From a virus, in IMG/VR virus record IMGVR_UViG_3300021197_001826, positions 1 to 23,285 of that record: a DNA stretch of 23,285 nucleotides. One strand, 5' to 3'. Made by a program: the position numbers and the translations under genes. Positions within the stretch are counted from its first letter, which is position 1. Each line of letters begins with the position of its first letter. The notes under the pieces are model-generated. The model searched no databases and was not told where the DNA came from. It was given only the letters and a program-made list of their open reading frames with translations. Shown one piece after another: positions 1 through 6,846 of this stretch.

Positions 1-1
1 C

Positions 2-154
2 AATAAAAAAGCACTATATATTTTAATTAGAGAAATAACTGACAACAAAAAACAACACATTACAAAGGTCGTTAATGTCATAAGGAAGATTTTAGTGATA
101 AATTCAAAAAATTTCAAGAAGGTAAATTTTTTAATTAAAAAAGTATATTTATAA
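2..154 (+). CDS. Possible 3' end of an upstream gene (partial)
   Basis: Reading frame 2 is open from the left edge for 50 codons and stops at a TAA at 152-154; it has no internal ATG, so it could only be the tail of a gene starting outside the window. The peptide is Lys/Ile/Val-rich with no recognisable domain. In DNA this AT-rich, 50 open codons in one frame are uncommon but not rare by chance. The candidate promoter at 145-153 overlaps its end, which is common for phage late promoters. I cannot name a product. It may be an AT-rich spacer rather than a gene. Confidence 0.35.
   Translation, partial: NKKALYILIREITDNKKQHITKVVNVIRKILVINSKNFKKVNFLIKKVYL
145..153 (+). promoter_or_regulatory. Candidate phage promoter element, ATATTTATA
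   Basis: The nonamer ATATTTATA lies about 110 bases upstream of the outer-membrane-like gene, and the same nonamer precedes the genes starting at 1061, 3955 and 14104. It resembles, in AT-rich composition and single-box form, the T4 late promoter box, but it is not identical to it on this strand. Here it runs on into TATAAATGG, which is close to the T4 box TATAAATA. Function is inferred from recurrence in gaps only. Confidence 0.45.
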
Positions 155-169
155 ATGGTTATAACAAAA

Positions 170-218
170 GGTTATTAAATAAAGGTTATATGAATAGCGC
201 GTGGTTATTCAATAAAGG
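170..218 (+). repeat. Direct repeat pair in a leader region
   Basis: GGTTATTAAATAAAGG (170-185) recurs as GGTTATTCAATAAAGG (203-218), 15 of 16 bases identical and 33 bases apart, about three helical turns. The GGTTAT core also occurs at 157 and 184, giving four copies within 52 bases. This lies between the candidate promoter and the first gene. It could be a binding site for a regulator or an RNA leader element. No gene is seen between 155 and 265. Confidence 0.5.
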
Positions 219-265
219 CTTAAACAGAGAGCATTCTAAATAAGCAAAGAACAGAGGAGAAAATT

Positions 266-676
266 ATGAGAACAATTATTTTAACAGTAGTATTGGCATG
301 TGCATCTATTATAGGAACACAAGCACAGACAAAAGGCGATTGGTACATTGGTACTGGAGACGTGGCAAACGTAGCTTGGACAGATTGGGCAGTTTCGCCA
401 ACTGTAGGATATGGGGTAACAGACAACTTAATGGTTGGCGTTTCCATAGCTCAAGCAGACTCAACGGTTGATATGGAATTAGATTTCCATGCAAGATATT
501 TCCACAAAGGATATTTTGCGTATGCTGCAACATCGGGCCTAGACACTGAATCTTTAAAGATTGGTTTAGGTAAATTATTCACTATACGTAACAACGTATA
601 TGTAGATCCTAAAGTGGTTTACAACACAGGAGAAAAGACTACAAACCTTATGTTAGGGTTTGGTCTTAAATTTTAA
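266..676 (+). CDS. Small secreted outer-membrane beta-barrel-like protein
   Basis: This 136-residue protein begins with a clear signal peptide (MRTIILTVVLACASIIGTQA). Predicted cleavage after A20 leaves an N-terminal Gln, a pattern frequent in Bacteroidota exported proteins. The remainder alternates polar and hydrophobic or aromatic residues, with turns such as GYGVTDNL, and ends in FGLKF, a terminal Phe after an amphipathic strand, as in outer-membrane barrels. The length suggests a small barrel of roughly 6-8 strands. The start is supported by AGAGGAGAAAATT just upstream. It is followed after 65 bases by a small membrane protein, and the pair is closed by a terminator. A host-envelope role (surface modification, superinfection exclusion) would fit but is inferred. 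A secreted virion protein is the alternative. Confidence 0.8.
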   Translation: MRTIILTVVLACASIIGTQAQTKGDWYIGTGDVANVAWTDWAVSPTVGYGVTDNLMVGVSIAQADSTVDMELDFHARYFHKGYFAYAATSGLDTESLKIGLGKLFTIRNNVYVDPKVVYNTGEKTTNLMLGFGLKF

Positions 677-681
677 TTAAC

Positions 682-694
682 GTCCATATTGGAC
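682..694 (+). other. Short hairpin between membrane-protein genes
   Basis: GTCCA-TAT-TGGAC forms a perfect 5-bp stem with a 3-base loop a few bases after the stop of the first gene. No T-run follows, so it is unlikely to be a terminator by itself. It may be an mRNA-stability or processing element, or chance. Confidence 0.3.
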
Positions 695-741
695 AAATGC
701 TCTCGACAATTATTAACGATTAAAAAAACGGAGAAAACAAA

Positions 742-966
742 ATGGATAACGTAATTAAATATATTACAGGATTCTTTGGCGGATTACTTTCAGTACTTAT
801 GGCAGTTCTTCCAGTAACGATCTTATGGTTCGTATTAACTGGTGGTTCAGTATTCGGAATGGATGTGATTGCAAATCTTACTGCATTAGTAGATGGATTT
901 GGTCAAGGTGGATTCACAGGATTAGTAGTATTACTAATTGTGGCCTCATTCTTTATTAAAAAATAA
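742..966 (+). CDS. Small two-helix membrane protein
   Basis: This 74-residue protein has two hydrophobic segments, about residues 9-33 and 54-71, joined by a Gly-rich loop with a few acidic residues, and it ends in two lysines. The start is supported by ACGGAGAAAACAAA immediately upstream. The size and topology resemble a small holin, but no lysis gene is adjacent, and the neighbour is an outer-membrane-like protein rather than an endolysin. A membrane-stress, exclusion or envelope-anchoring role is equally possible. The gene ends just before a strong terminator, so it is the last gene of its transcription unit. I do not recognise the family. Confidence 0.75.
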   Translation: MDNVIKYITGFFGGLLSVLMAVLPVTILWFVLTGGSVFGMDVIANLTALVDGFGQGGFTGLVVLLIVASFFIKK

Positions 967-990
967 TAAGAATAGGTACAAATAATTATT

Positions 991-1026
991 AGGCTCGGAG
1001 TTAATTCTCCGGGCCTTTTATTTTTT
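991..1026 (+). terminator. Strong intrinsic (rho-independent) terminator
   Basis: AGGCTCGGAG and CTCCGGGCCT pair over 10 bp (one G-T wobble) around a TTAATT loop and are followed by a T-rich tract, 1016-1026. It is the most GC-rich hairpin I noticed in this AT-rich window and separates the membrane-protein cassette from the tail genes. Confidence 0.9.
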
Positions 1027-1036
1027 ACGGAATCTG

Positions 1037-1045
1037 ATATTTATA
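1037..1045 (+). promoter_or_regulatory. Candidate phage promoter element, ATATTTATA
   Basis: GATATTTATAC lies directly after the terminator and about 16 bases before the start codon of the next gene. It shares the nonamer ATATTTATA with 145-153, 3910-3918 and 14066-14074. The position just downstream of a terminator is where a new transcription unit must start, which strengthens the call. Confidence 0.55.
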
Positions 1046-1060
1046 CTAAAGGGAATTATT

Positions 1061-1429
1061 ATGTTTGAAGAAGAAATATTTCAAGGTAAGAATTTTTCCG
1101 ACTTATTAAAAGAAATTCATACGAATTCTAAGAAAAAAGATAAGCAGATAAATTCTTTAATTGCTCAATTGCATCCACTAATTAAAAATATAAGTGATGC
1201 AACAATACTAGTACCATTAATAAAGGATTATCTAGACGTAGGAATAAAAAATGACGACATGCTAGTTAAAATGGCTAGTATTGTTCAAAGAGCGCAAACC
1301 AGATCTGAGTCTGAAGGAAGTGATTTTAGTCTTAGCGATGATGAACGAAAACAACTATTAGATACAATAAAGGAAACTGAAAAGCCCGTTAAGTGGGAAG
1401 AAGAACATGCCAAGGATAAAACCAAGTAA
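1061..1429 (+). CDS. Helical protein of unknown function upstream of the spike gene
   Basis: This 122-residue protein is highly charged and predicted largely helical: an acidic N-terminus, a Lys-rich stretch around residues 20-30, a hydrophobic helical middle (about 30-80) and a charged C-terminus rich in Asp, Glu and Lys. There is no signal peptide or membrane segment. The start at 1061 follows a weak Shine-Dalgarno-like AAAGGG. Its last 23 bases overlap the start of the peptidase-bearing spike gene, so the two are probably translationally coupled. The position suggests a tail or baseplate assembly factor or chaperone for the hub, but nothing in the sequence identifies it. Confidence 0.8.
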   Translation: MFEEEIFQGKNFSDLLKEIHTNSKKKDKQINSLIAQLHPLIKNISDATILVPLIKDYLDVGIKNDDMLVKMASIVQRAQTRSESEGSDFSLSDDERKQLLDTIKETEKPVKWEEEHAKDKTK

Positions 1430-3035
1430 AAAAAGTACTCCATCCGTAAAAGGTCAAAATAATCAAGCCAAAGCAATTCAATCAGCTTTACTCGAATCGG
1501 CTGAAGTTGTTGATATAATAATGGATCCATCTCACCCAGCCTTTAATCCTAGCCAATATAGGGTTATTGGTAGTATACAGGCTCGAGCTTTTCCAAGAGA
1601 GTTTGGTATTTCCGGAGATAGTTGTAGTTGGTATAATCCTTTATTTCCAAACCTAAGACAATATCCTTTACTAGGAGAAATAGTTGTACTTTTAGCAGCT
1701 GCTGGAAGAGCAGCCCAATTAAGTACAGCATCAACTGAAAAGTATTATATTAGTATGCCAGTTGGAGTATGGCAAGGAGTTAACCAAAACGGATTACCAG
1801 CCGCAAGCTATAATATAAATAAAGCCGGTGGTGATGATAAGAATTATAGAACTTTTACTGGTAACTCTAAGGGAGACGTAAATGACCTTCCGTTTGGTAA
1901 TACATTTGAAGCAGATACAATAGCTAGAATTTTTCCATATGAAGGAGATACTATATTAGAAGGAAGGTTTGGTCAATCGTTAAGGTTTGGTAGTACGGTA
2001 TCTGAACCTGATACAGAAAACGATTGGTCTAAAGACGGTATTGATGGAGATCCAATAACTATATTATCAACCGGTCACTCAACAACCGATGGAGGGTATC
2101 ATATAGAAAGTATAAATGAAGATTCCTCAGGAGTATGGATGTTATCAGGACAAAGCGTTCCAATAGATGTAGCCTCTAAATTAGCAGATTCATATGGTCA
2201 AGCCTATGAAAGTGCAAAAGAAGCAGAACGAGAAGCCATTGCTGGACCCGATGCCGCTGAAATTCCAACTGCTGGTGGAGCAACTAGTGGAGGTAAAGCT
2301 GAAGGAGATCAAAGAGCTGGTGGTGGAGGTGCAGAAAACGGAGAAGACGATCAAGGCCCAGTATCTGAAACAGAAGTAGAGCCAGACAAAGATATAGAAG
2401 AAGCTGTTGAAGAACTACAAGATGCTGGAGAATACGATGCATTTAGAAGAGGTAAATTTGTTGAAACAATAACATGTGTAGTTATTGACGGTAAAATTGT
2501 AAACAAAGCTTTTGCAGATAAAATACTAACAGTAAAACAGGCAGCTTCAAAAGATGGAGTCACAGTTAAAGTTAATAGTGGATTTAGGCCCATGGAGGCA
2601 TATTCAGGACAAGGGTTTGGAGGCGATGGTCAAATGACTCTTAGAAGAAAAAATGCTGATAGAGCCTATCAAGGTACCAAATCTGGATTGTCAAAACCGG
2701 ATGGAGTATACGACGATGGTTGGTCAAAGCAAATAAGACAAGGTGGATATTTTAAACCTCTGACCGCTGGTCCAGGACATTCAAACCACCAAAACGGTAA
2801 AGCATTTGATCTACAGACTGACATGGAAAAAAGATGGGGAAACCCAAAAACAGATCCAGACTTTAAAGGATATAAAGAAACATCTAAAACGTGGAGATGG
2901 CTTGTTGCAAATATGCATAAGTATGGATTTATTAGAACGGTTGCAAAAGAGCGTTGGCACTGGGAATATTCACCAGGAACTGGTATGTTTTCTAGAGTAC
3001 CTAGAAGCCACCCAACATGGGACTTTTTAGTATAG
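1407..3035 (+). CDS. gp5-like baseplate hub/spike protein with M15 peptidase domain
   Basis: This 542-residue protein has three parts. Residues about 30-110 (around VIGSIQARAF and GEIVVLL) resemble the OB-fold region of T4 gp5-type spike proteins. Residues about 260-345 are a low-complexity Ala/Gly/Glu linker. Residues about 350-542 form an M15 (VanY / L-Ala-D-Glu peptidase-like) domain with SGFRP (391-395), the zinc motif SxHxxGxAxD (H461, D468) and ERWHWEY with E515 as the likely catalytic base and H518 as the third zinc ligand. It would cleave peptidoglycan peptides during tail penetration, in place of the lysozyme domain of T4 gp5. There is no signal peptide, consistent with delivery as part of the virion. 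The following gene supplies a separate spike tip. The M15 call is strong; the OB call is moderate. Confidence 0.88.
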   Translation: MPRIKPSKKSTPSVKGQNNQAKAIQSALLESAEVVDIIMDPSHPAFNPSQYRVIGSIQARAFPREFGISGDSCSWYNPLFPNLRQYPLLGEIVVLLAAAGRAAQLSTASTEKYYISMPVGVWQGVNQNGLPAASYNINKAGGDDKNYRTFTGNSKGDVNDLPFGNTFEADTIARIFPYEGDTILEGRFGQSLRFGSTVSEPDTENDWSKDGIDGDPITILSTGHSTTDGGYHIESINEDSSGVWMLSGQSVPIDVASKLADSYGQAYESAKEAEREAIAGPDAAEIPTAGGATSGGKAEGDQRAGGGGAENGEDDQGPVSETEVEPDKDIEEAVEELQDAGEYDAFRRGKFVETITCVVIDGKIVNKAFADKILTVKQAASKDGVTVKVNSGFRPMEAYSGQGFGGDGQMTLRRKNADRAYQGTKSGLSKPDGVYDDGWSKQIRQGGYFKPLTAGPGHSNHQNGKAFDLQTDMEKRWGNPKTDPDFKGYKETSKTWRWLVANMHKYGFIRTVAKERWHWEYSPGTGMFSRVPRSHPTWDFLV

Positions 3036-3044
3036 GAGAAAATT

Positions 3045-3434
3045 ATGGCTTACAAACCAGATAGCCCAAATAAATATGCAGGAAAACAGGTAATAATAAA
3101 TTCTGATAGATTACTATTTAACGCAAAAGAAGACGCGATTTTAATTATAGGTAATGAAACGGTTGGAATATCTACTAACGGAACTTTTAATGTTGATAGT
3201 GGAGGCGAAACAATAATAAATAGTCCGGAAATATACCTTGGATTAGACGCTGTAGAACCAGTAGTATTAGGAGATACTTTACTAGGACTGCTTGAAGAGT
3301 TATGTGACGCACTAGCAGCAGAAACTCATCCTACTCCGGTTGGTGTTAGTGGCCCACCTATAAACGCATCTCAGTATTCATCGATAAAAAGTAGATTAAA
3401 AGAATTTTTAAGTCCACAAAATAAAACACTATAA
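3045..3434 (+). CDS. Tail spike tip / beta-helical needle protein
   Basis: In this 129-residue protein, residues about 15-65 are short repeating beta strands (VIINSDRLLFNAKEDAILI, then VGISTNG, FNVDSGG, IYLG), the pattern of gp5 C-terminal or gpV-type trimeric beta-helical needles. A helix follows (LLGLLEELCDAL), then HPTPVGVSGPP, which matches the HxH/PTP-G-SGPP signature common in phage spike proteins. The start is supported by AGGAGAAAATT. It lies 9 bases after the M15-bearing spike gene. In T4 these parts are one polypeptide (gp5), so here the needle is encoded separately. It probably trimerises below the hub and pierces the outer membrane. No metal-binding HxH tip is obvious. Confidence 0.75.
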   Translation: MAYKPDSPNKYAGKQVIINSDRLLFNAKEDAILIIGNETVGISTNGTFNVDSGGETIINSPEIYLGLDAVEPVVLGDTLLGLLEELCDALAAETHPTPVGVSGPPINASQYSSIKSRLKEFLSPQNKTL

Positions 3435-3436
3435 CT

Positions 3437-3889
3437 ATGCCGTTTAACCCAGCATTATTCGCAGCCGCAGTAGATAAATTGGAAGCAAATCCTCCAACTA
3501 ATGCAATTGCATTTGCAAATGGATGGGCAGACGCATTTTATAATGGGTTTGGAAAACCAGCACCTCCATCTGTTTCAGCAGAAATAGCTAGACAAGCAGC
3601 CTTTGGAATATTTATAACAGCATATAATCAACCAGAAGACCCAGGAAAAACACTCATGAAACAAGGAGCAGCTGCATTTGCTGCATCACTAGGGTTAGGA
3701 ATGCTACCAGCCTTTGCGGCAGTTCCACCACTTTCCCCATGCCCAATATGGGAACAGCAAGGTGCAACGATTGTTAAAATAACCCAATTAGGAAGCGCCG
3801 GAAACATTATGTCTCTAGTAGCTCTTCAATGGTTTGCTACAGGAAAAGCTGTAAATACTACATCTGGTGTAACATTGCCATGGTTATAG
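3437..3889 (+). CDS. Unknown Ala-rich baseplate-cluster protein
   Basis: This 150-residue protein starts 2 bases after the spike-tip gene, and is likely cotranslated with it. The first 60 residues are Ala-rich and probably helical (MPFNPALFAAAVDKLEANPP). A moderately hydrophobic stretch at about residues 75-97 (AAAFAASLGLGMLPAFAAV) is followed by PPLSPCPIW and a C-terminal part ending TLPWL. There is no signal peptide and no known motif. The position between the spike and wedge genes argues for a baseplate or spike-associated role. It ends the first tail transcription block: a new promoter-like element follows. I do not recognise it. Confidence 0.78.
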   Translation: MPFNPALFAAAVDKLEANPPTNAIAFANGWADAFYNGFGKPAPPSVSAEIARQAAFGIFITAYNQPEDPGKTLMKQGAAAFAASLGLGMLPAFAAVPPLSPCPIWEQQGATIVKITQLGSAGNIMSLVALQWFATGKAVNTTSGVTLPWL

Positions 3890-3899
3890 TTAATATTTG

Positions 3900-3931
3900 C
3901 TATTTATTGATATTTATATATTGATAAATAG
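3900..3931 (+). promoter_or_regulatory. Candidate promoter with flanking 8-bp inverted repeat
   Basis: ATATTTATA (3910-3918) is the third copy of the recurring nonamer, in the gap after the hub genes and about 36 bases before the ATG at 3955. It is enclosed by a perfect inverted repeat, CTATTTAT (3900-3907) and ATAAATAG (3924-3931). There is no GC-rich stem or T-run, so a terminator is unlikely. The inverted repeat could be an operator or could reflect a promoter readable in both directions. Confidence 0.5.
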
Positions 3932-3954
3932 TGTATTATAAAAGAGGAAAAATT

Positions 3955-4404
3955 ATGAAAAAATCAAATTTACTAGAGGTTATAAAAAAAGTTGTTAGAA
4001 AAGAAGTACGTTTAGCGATAAAAGAAGAACTAAACAAAAAACAACCCTCAAAAAAGACAGAATTTAATCAAATGATGGAACATGCAGATGGATTGTTTAA
4101 TACAGAAAAACAAAACTTTACAAAAGACCCTATTTTAAATGAAGTATTAAATGAAACTGCAGCTACTCCTAATGAACAATGGAAAACTATGGGAGGAAAA
4201 ACATTAAATGCAGCTGATGGCAGAGCTGGTTTAGCTTCAATGATGGGAATGGGATCAGCAGACGAAATGTTTGGAGGAAAACCAACAGCCAAACAAATGT
4301 TGCCAGACGACAGAAAACATGTACAAATAGACGATGAACTAGCAGGAGTATTAACTAGGGATTATAGCGGTTTAATGAAAGCAATCGATAAAAAGAAAAA
4401 ATAA
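3955..4404 (+). CDS. Small helical protein preceding gp25
   Basis: This protein has 149 residues when started at the ATG at 3955, which has a good ribosome-binding site (AGAGGAAAAATT). The in-frame GTG at 3931 would add eight residues but falls inside the inverted repeat and has no such site. The N-terminus is strongly basic and helical (VIKKVVRKEVRLAIKEELNKK), the middle is acidic and polar, there is a Gly/Met-rich patch (LASMMGMGSADEMFGG), and the C-terminus is a poly-Lys tail. It has no known catalytic motif. It lies 9 bases upstream of the gp25 gene, so a baseplate assembly or structural role is likely but not shown by the sequence. Confidence 0.8.
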   Translation: MKKSNLLEVIKKVVRKEVRLAIKEELNKKQPSKKTEFNQMMEHADGLFNTEKQNFTKDPILNEVLNETAATPNEQWKTMGGKTLNAADGRAGLASMMGMGSADEMFGGKPTAKQMLPDDRKHVQIDDELAGVLTRDYSGLMKAIDKKKK

Positions 4405-4413
4405 TAACGTATA

Positions 4414-4950
4414 ATGGAACCAATAGTAGATAACGAAAATAATGTTCAAATTGATCCTTCAAGGGGTAAAATTGTAAAGCGATCTTCAAACCCTGGACCA
4501 GGAAGAGAGGAGTTTAAAATAGAGCCTTTAGATTTTGAACAGGATATATCGCTGGGATTATCTTTACCTTTAAAAGGAGATGATGGGAGGTTATTTAATA
4601 AAAACTATTTGTCTATAGATCAAGCAGTATCAAACGTTAAAAATTTAATATTAACCATTAAAGGTGAAAGGGTAATGCATCCAAACTTTGGAACAAATAT
4701 ACGGAGATTTTTATTTGAGCCAAACTATCCAAACCTTAGAGAGGCAGTTTTAACTGAAATAACTGACGCAATAGCATTTTGGTTGCCATATATTGTAATT
4801 AAGAATCCTTCAGCAGAAATACCAAAAAATCCGCAAGAAGGAACGTCATTTGCAGATGTAAATCACGGTATTATTGTCCATTTAACTATAGGTTTAATTA
4901 ATAATACAATAGACGAAAGAACTATTATACTAGACATAAAGGCGGATTAA
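4414..4950 (+). CDS. gp25: Baseplate wedge protein, gp25 (GPW/gp25 family)
   Basis: This 178-residue protein contains the GPW/gp25 signature: a helix (AVSNVKNLILTIKGERVMHP) followed by NFGTNIRRFLFEP, roughly residues 69-103, then a second helical segment and a C-terminal strand region. T4 gp25 (132 residues) is a core wedge subunit that contacts the gp6 ring and initiates sheath assembly. This one is longer because of an N-terminal extension of about 50 residues (PSRGKIVKRSSNPGPGREEF region). It is separated from the gp6 gene by a single base, the expected gp25-gp6 order. No strong ribosome-binding site is visible, so coupling to the upstream gene is likely. Confidence 0.93.
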   Translation: MEPIVDNENNVQIDPSRGKIVKRSSNPGPGREEFKIEPLDFEQDISLGLSLPLKGDDGRLFNKNYLSIDQAVSNVKNLILTIKGERVMHPNFGTNIRRFLFEPNYPNLREAVLTEITDAIAFWLPYIVIKNPSAEIPKNPQEGTSFADVNHGIIVHLTIGLINNTIDERTIILDIKAD

Positions 4951-4951
4951 T

Positions 4952-6835
4952 ATGGGACTACAAACAATTAAAAAAGATTTAAGATACCTAAATAAAGATT
5001 TTCAGCAGTTTAGAACAAAACTAATAGACTACTCTAAAACTTATTTTCCAGATGTGTTTAATGACTTTAATGAATCTTCTCCTGGAATGATATTTATGGA
5101 AATGGCAGCTTATGTTGGAGACGTATTATCTTATTATATAGATAACCAGCTTAGAGAAAGTTTAATAACAGAGGCTCAAGAAAGAAGCAACATAATGTCA
5201 ATTGCAAGAGGATTAGGTTATAAGGTTAAGCCAACTGTTGCAGCAAACGTAGAACTGGATGTATTTATACTACTTCCCCCAATAGGATCTGGAGCAAACG
5301 TTGTTCCTGACTTTAGATACGCTCCAGTAGTAGATGAAGGAATGCGGGTAAATGCTCCAAACCAAGGAGCACAAGAATTTTTTACAACTGCTCCAATAGA
5401 TTTTACCTTTTCTAGTTCAATTGATGAGACTGATATATCAGTTTATAAAATAGACGCAAATGGTAACCCAGAAAGTTTTTTATTAAAGAAAGCTATTTAT
5501 GCAAAATCTGGAACAGAAAAATCAAGAACATTTGAATTTGGTAGTCCAATTAAATTTGACAAAAGACTTTTACCTGAAGAAAATGTTATAGAAATATTAA
5601 ACATTGTAGATACGGATGGAAATAAATATTACGAGGTAGATTATTTAGCACAAGAAACTTCTTATATAGATGTAAAAAATACAGCCCTTCAAGACGAAGA
5701 GCTTGCTCAATTTAATGAAGATACTCCTTACCTTTTAAAATTAAAAAGAACTGGTAGAAGATTTGTGACTAACATAAGGCCAGACATGTCAACTGAAATA
5801 TTATTTGGTGCTGGAAACTCCGGACAAGCAGACGAAATAATTGTTCCTAATCCAGACAATGTTGGATTAGCATTACCATACGGAAACGTTTCTCAAATAG
5901 ACAACGCCTGGGATCCATCAAATACAATGTTTACTAGAGCATATGGACAGGCGCCTGCAAATACAGATTTAACTATAAAGTATTTAGTTGGAGGAGGAGT
6001 TGAAGCTAATGTTCCTGCAGGAACCATAACCGATATAAGCTCAGTAGCATTTTCACTTGACAACGATGGACTAGCGGCAGATACAATAAATTTTGTTAAC
6101 GGATCTATAGCGGTAAACAATCCAAGACCAGCTGCTGGTGGAAAATCCGCTGAAACAATAGAAGAAATAAGGCAAAATGCATTGGCATTTTTTGCTGCTC
6201 AAAATAGAGCCGTAACTAGAGAAGATTATATTGCTAGAATATACTCAATGCCAGGTAGATTTGGAAACGTGGCAAAAGCGTATTTAATCCAGGACGAACA
6301 AGAAAACCTAGATACAGGAGGTTCAATTTCAAATCCTTTAGCTATAAATTGCTACATGCTTGCCTATAACGCAAGTGGCCAATTAGCACCTGCAAACATA
6401 GTGACAAAGGAAAACGTTAGAAACTACTTAAGTAAATTTAGACTTTTAACGGATGCAGTAAATATTAAAGACGGTTTTATAATAAACCTTGGCGTTGATT
6501 TTTCGATAGTGCCTCTACCTGGGTATCAAGGAAAAGAAGTAATTGCCAAGTGTATACTTAAAATACAAGATGTTTTTGCTATAGACAAATGGCAATTTAA
6601 CGAACCAATATTTTTAGGAAACATAGCCACAGAGTTAGATAAAGTTGAAGGTGTACAAACAGTTGCTGACCTTCAAATACATTGTAAATTTGATAAGGCC
6701 TCTGGCTATTCTGGAAATTTTTATGATATAGAATCAGCAACAAAAAACAAAGTAATTTATCCTTCTCAAGACCCAGCAATATTTGAAATCAAGTACCCAG
6801 CAAAAGATATTAGGGGTAAGGTTGTAGGCTACTAG
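4952..6835 (+). CDS. gp6: Baseplate wedge protein, gp6 / baseplate J-like
   Basis: This 627-residue protein is close in length to T4 gp6 (660). The N-terminus has the typical block DFNESSPGMIFMEMAAYVGD, then LSYYIDNQLRESLITEA and MSIARGLGYKVKP (to about residue 90). The central region is beta-rich, and the conserved baseplate-J core occurs at about 395-450: ETIEEIRQNALAFFAAQNRA, then VTREDYIARI and FGNVAKA. In T4, gp6 forms the iris-like inner ring of the baseplate that triggers contraction. It sits directly after gp25, and the next gene starts 11 bases later behind AGGAGAAAAAAT. I see no truncation or frameshift. Confidence 0.92.
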   Translation: MGLQTIKKDLRYLNKDFQQFRTKLIDYSKTYFPDVFNDFNESSPGMIFMEMAAYVGDVLSYYIDNQLRESLITEAQERSNIMSIARGLGYKVKPTVAANVELDVFILLPPIGSGANVVPDFRYAPVVDEGMRVNAPNQGAQEFFTTAPIDFTFSSSIDETDISVYKIDANGNPESFLLKKAIYAKSGTEKSRTFEFGSPIKFDKRLLPEENVIEILNIVDTDGNKYYEVDYLAQETSYIDVKNTALQDEELAQFNEDTPYLLKLKRTGRRFVTNIRPDMSTEILFGAGNSGQADEIIVPNPDNVGLALPYGNVSQIDNAWDPSNTMFTRAYGQAPANTDLTIKYLVGGGVEANVPAGTITDISSVAFSLDNDGLAADTINFVNGSIAVNNPRPAAGGKSAETIEEIRQNALAFFAAQNRAVTREDYIARIYSMPGRFGNVAKAYLIQDEQENLDTGGSISNPLAINCYMLAYNASGQLAPANIVTKENVRNYLSKFRLLTDAVNIKDGFIINLGVDFSIVPLPGYQGKEVIAKCILKIQDVFAIDKWQFNEPIFLGNIATELDKVEGVQTVADLQIHCKFDKASGYSGNFYDIESATKNKVIYPSQDPAIFEIKYPAKDIRGKVVGY

Positions 6836-6846
6836 GAGAAAAAATA

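Noticed and set aside
682-694. Terminator between the two membrane-protein genes
   Set aside because: The stem has only 5 bp and no T-run. It is listed only as a small hairpin.
742-966. Holin of a lysis cassette
   Set aside because: The topology fits, but no endolysin or spanin is adjacent and the partner gene is an exported barrel-like protein, so the name holin is not supported.
1407-3035. Free endolysin instead of a virion-associated enzyme
   Set aside because: The M15 domain could serve lysis, but it is fused behind an OB-like domain, follows a tail gene and precedes the spike tip, which places it in the baseplate.
3437-3889. PAAR-type spike tip
   Set aside because: There is no PAAR motif, no metal-binding His/Cys pattern and no Gly-rich beta hairpins. 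The hydrophobic Ala-rich composition does not fit.
3931-3954. Upstream GTG start for the gene at 3955
   Set aside because: The GTG lies within the inverted repeat, lacks a ribosome-binding site and adds only eight residues, whereas the ATG at 3955 has AGAGGAAAAATT directly before it.
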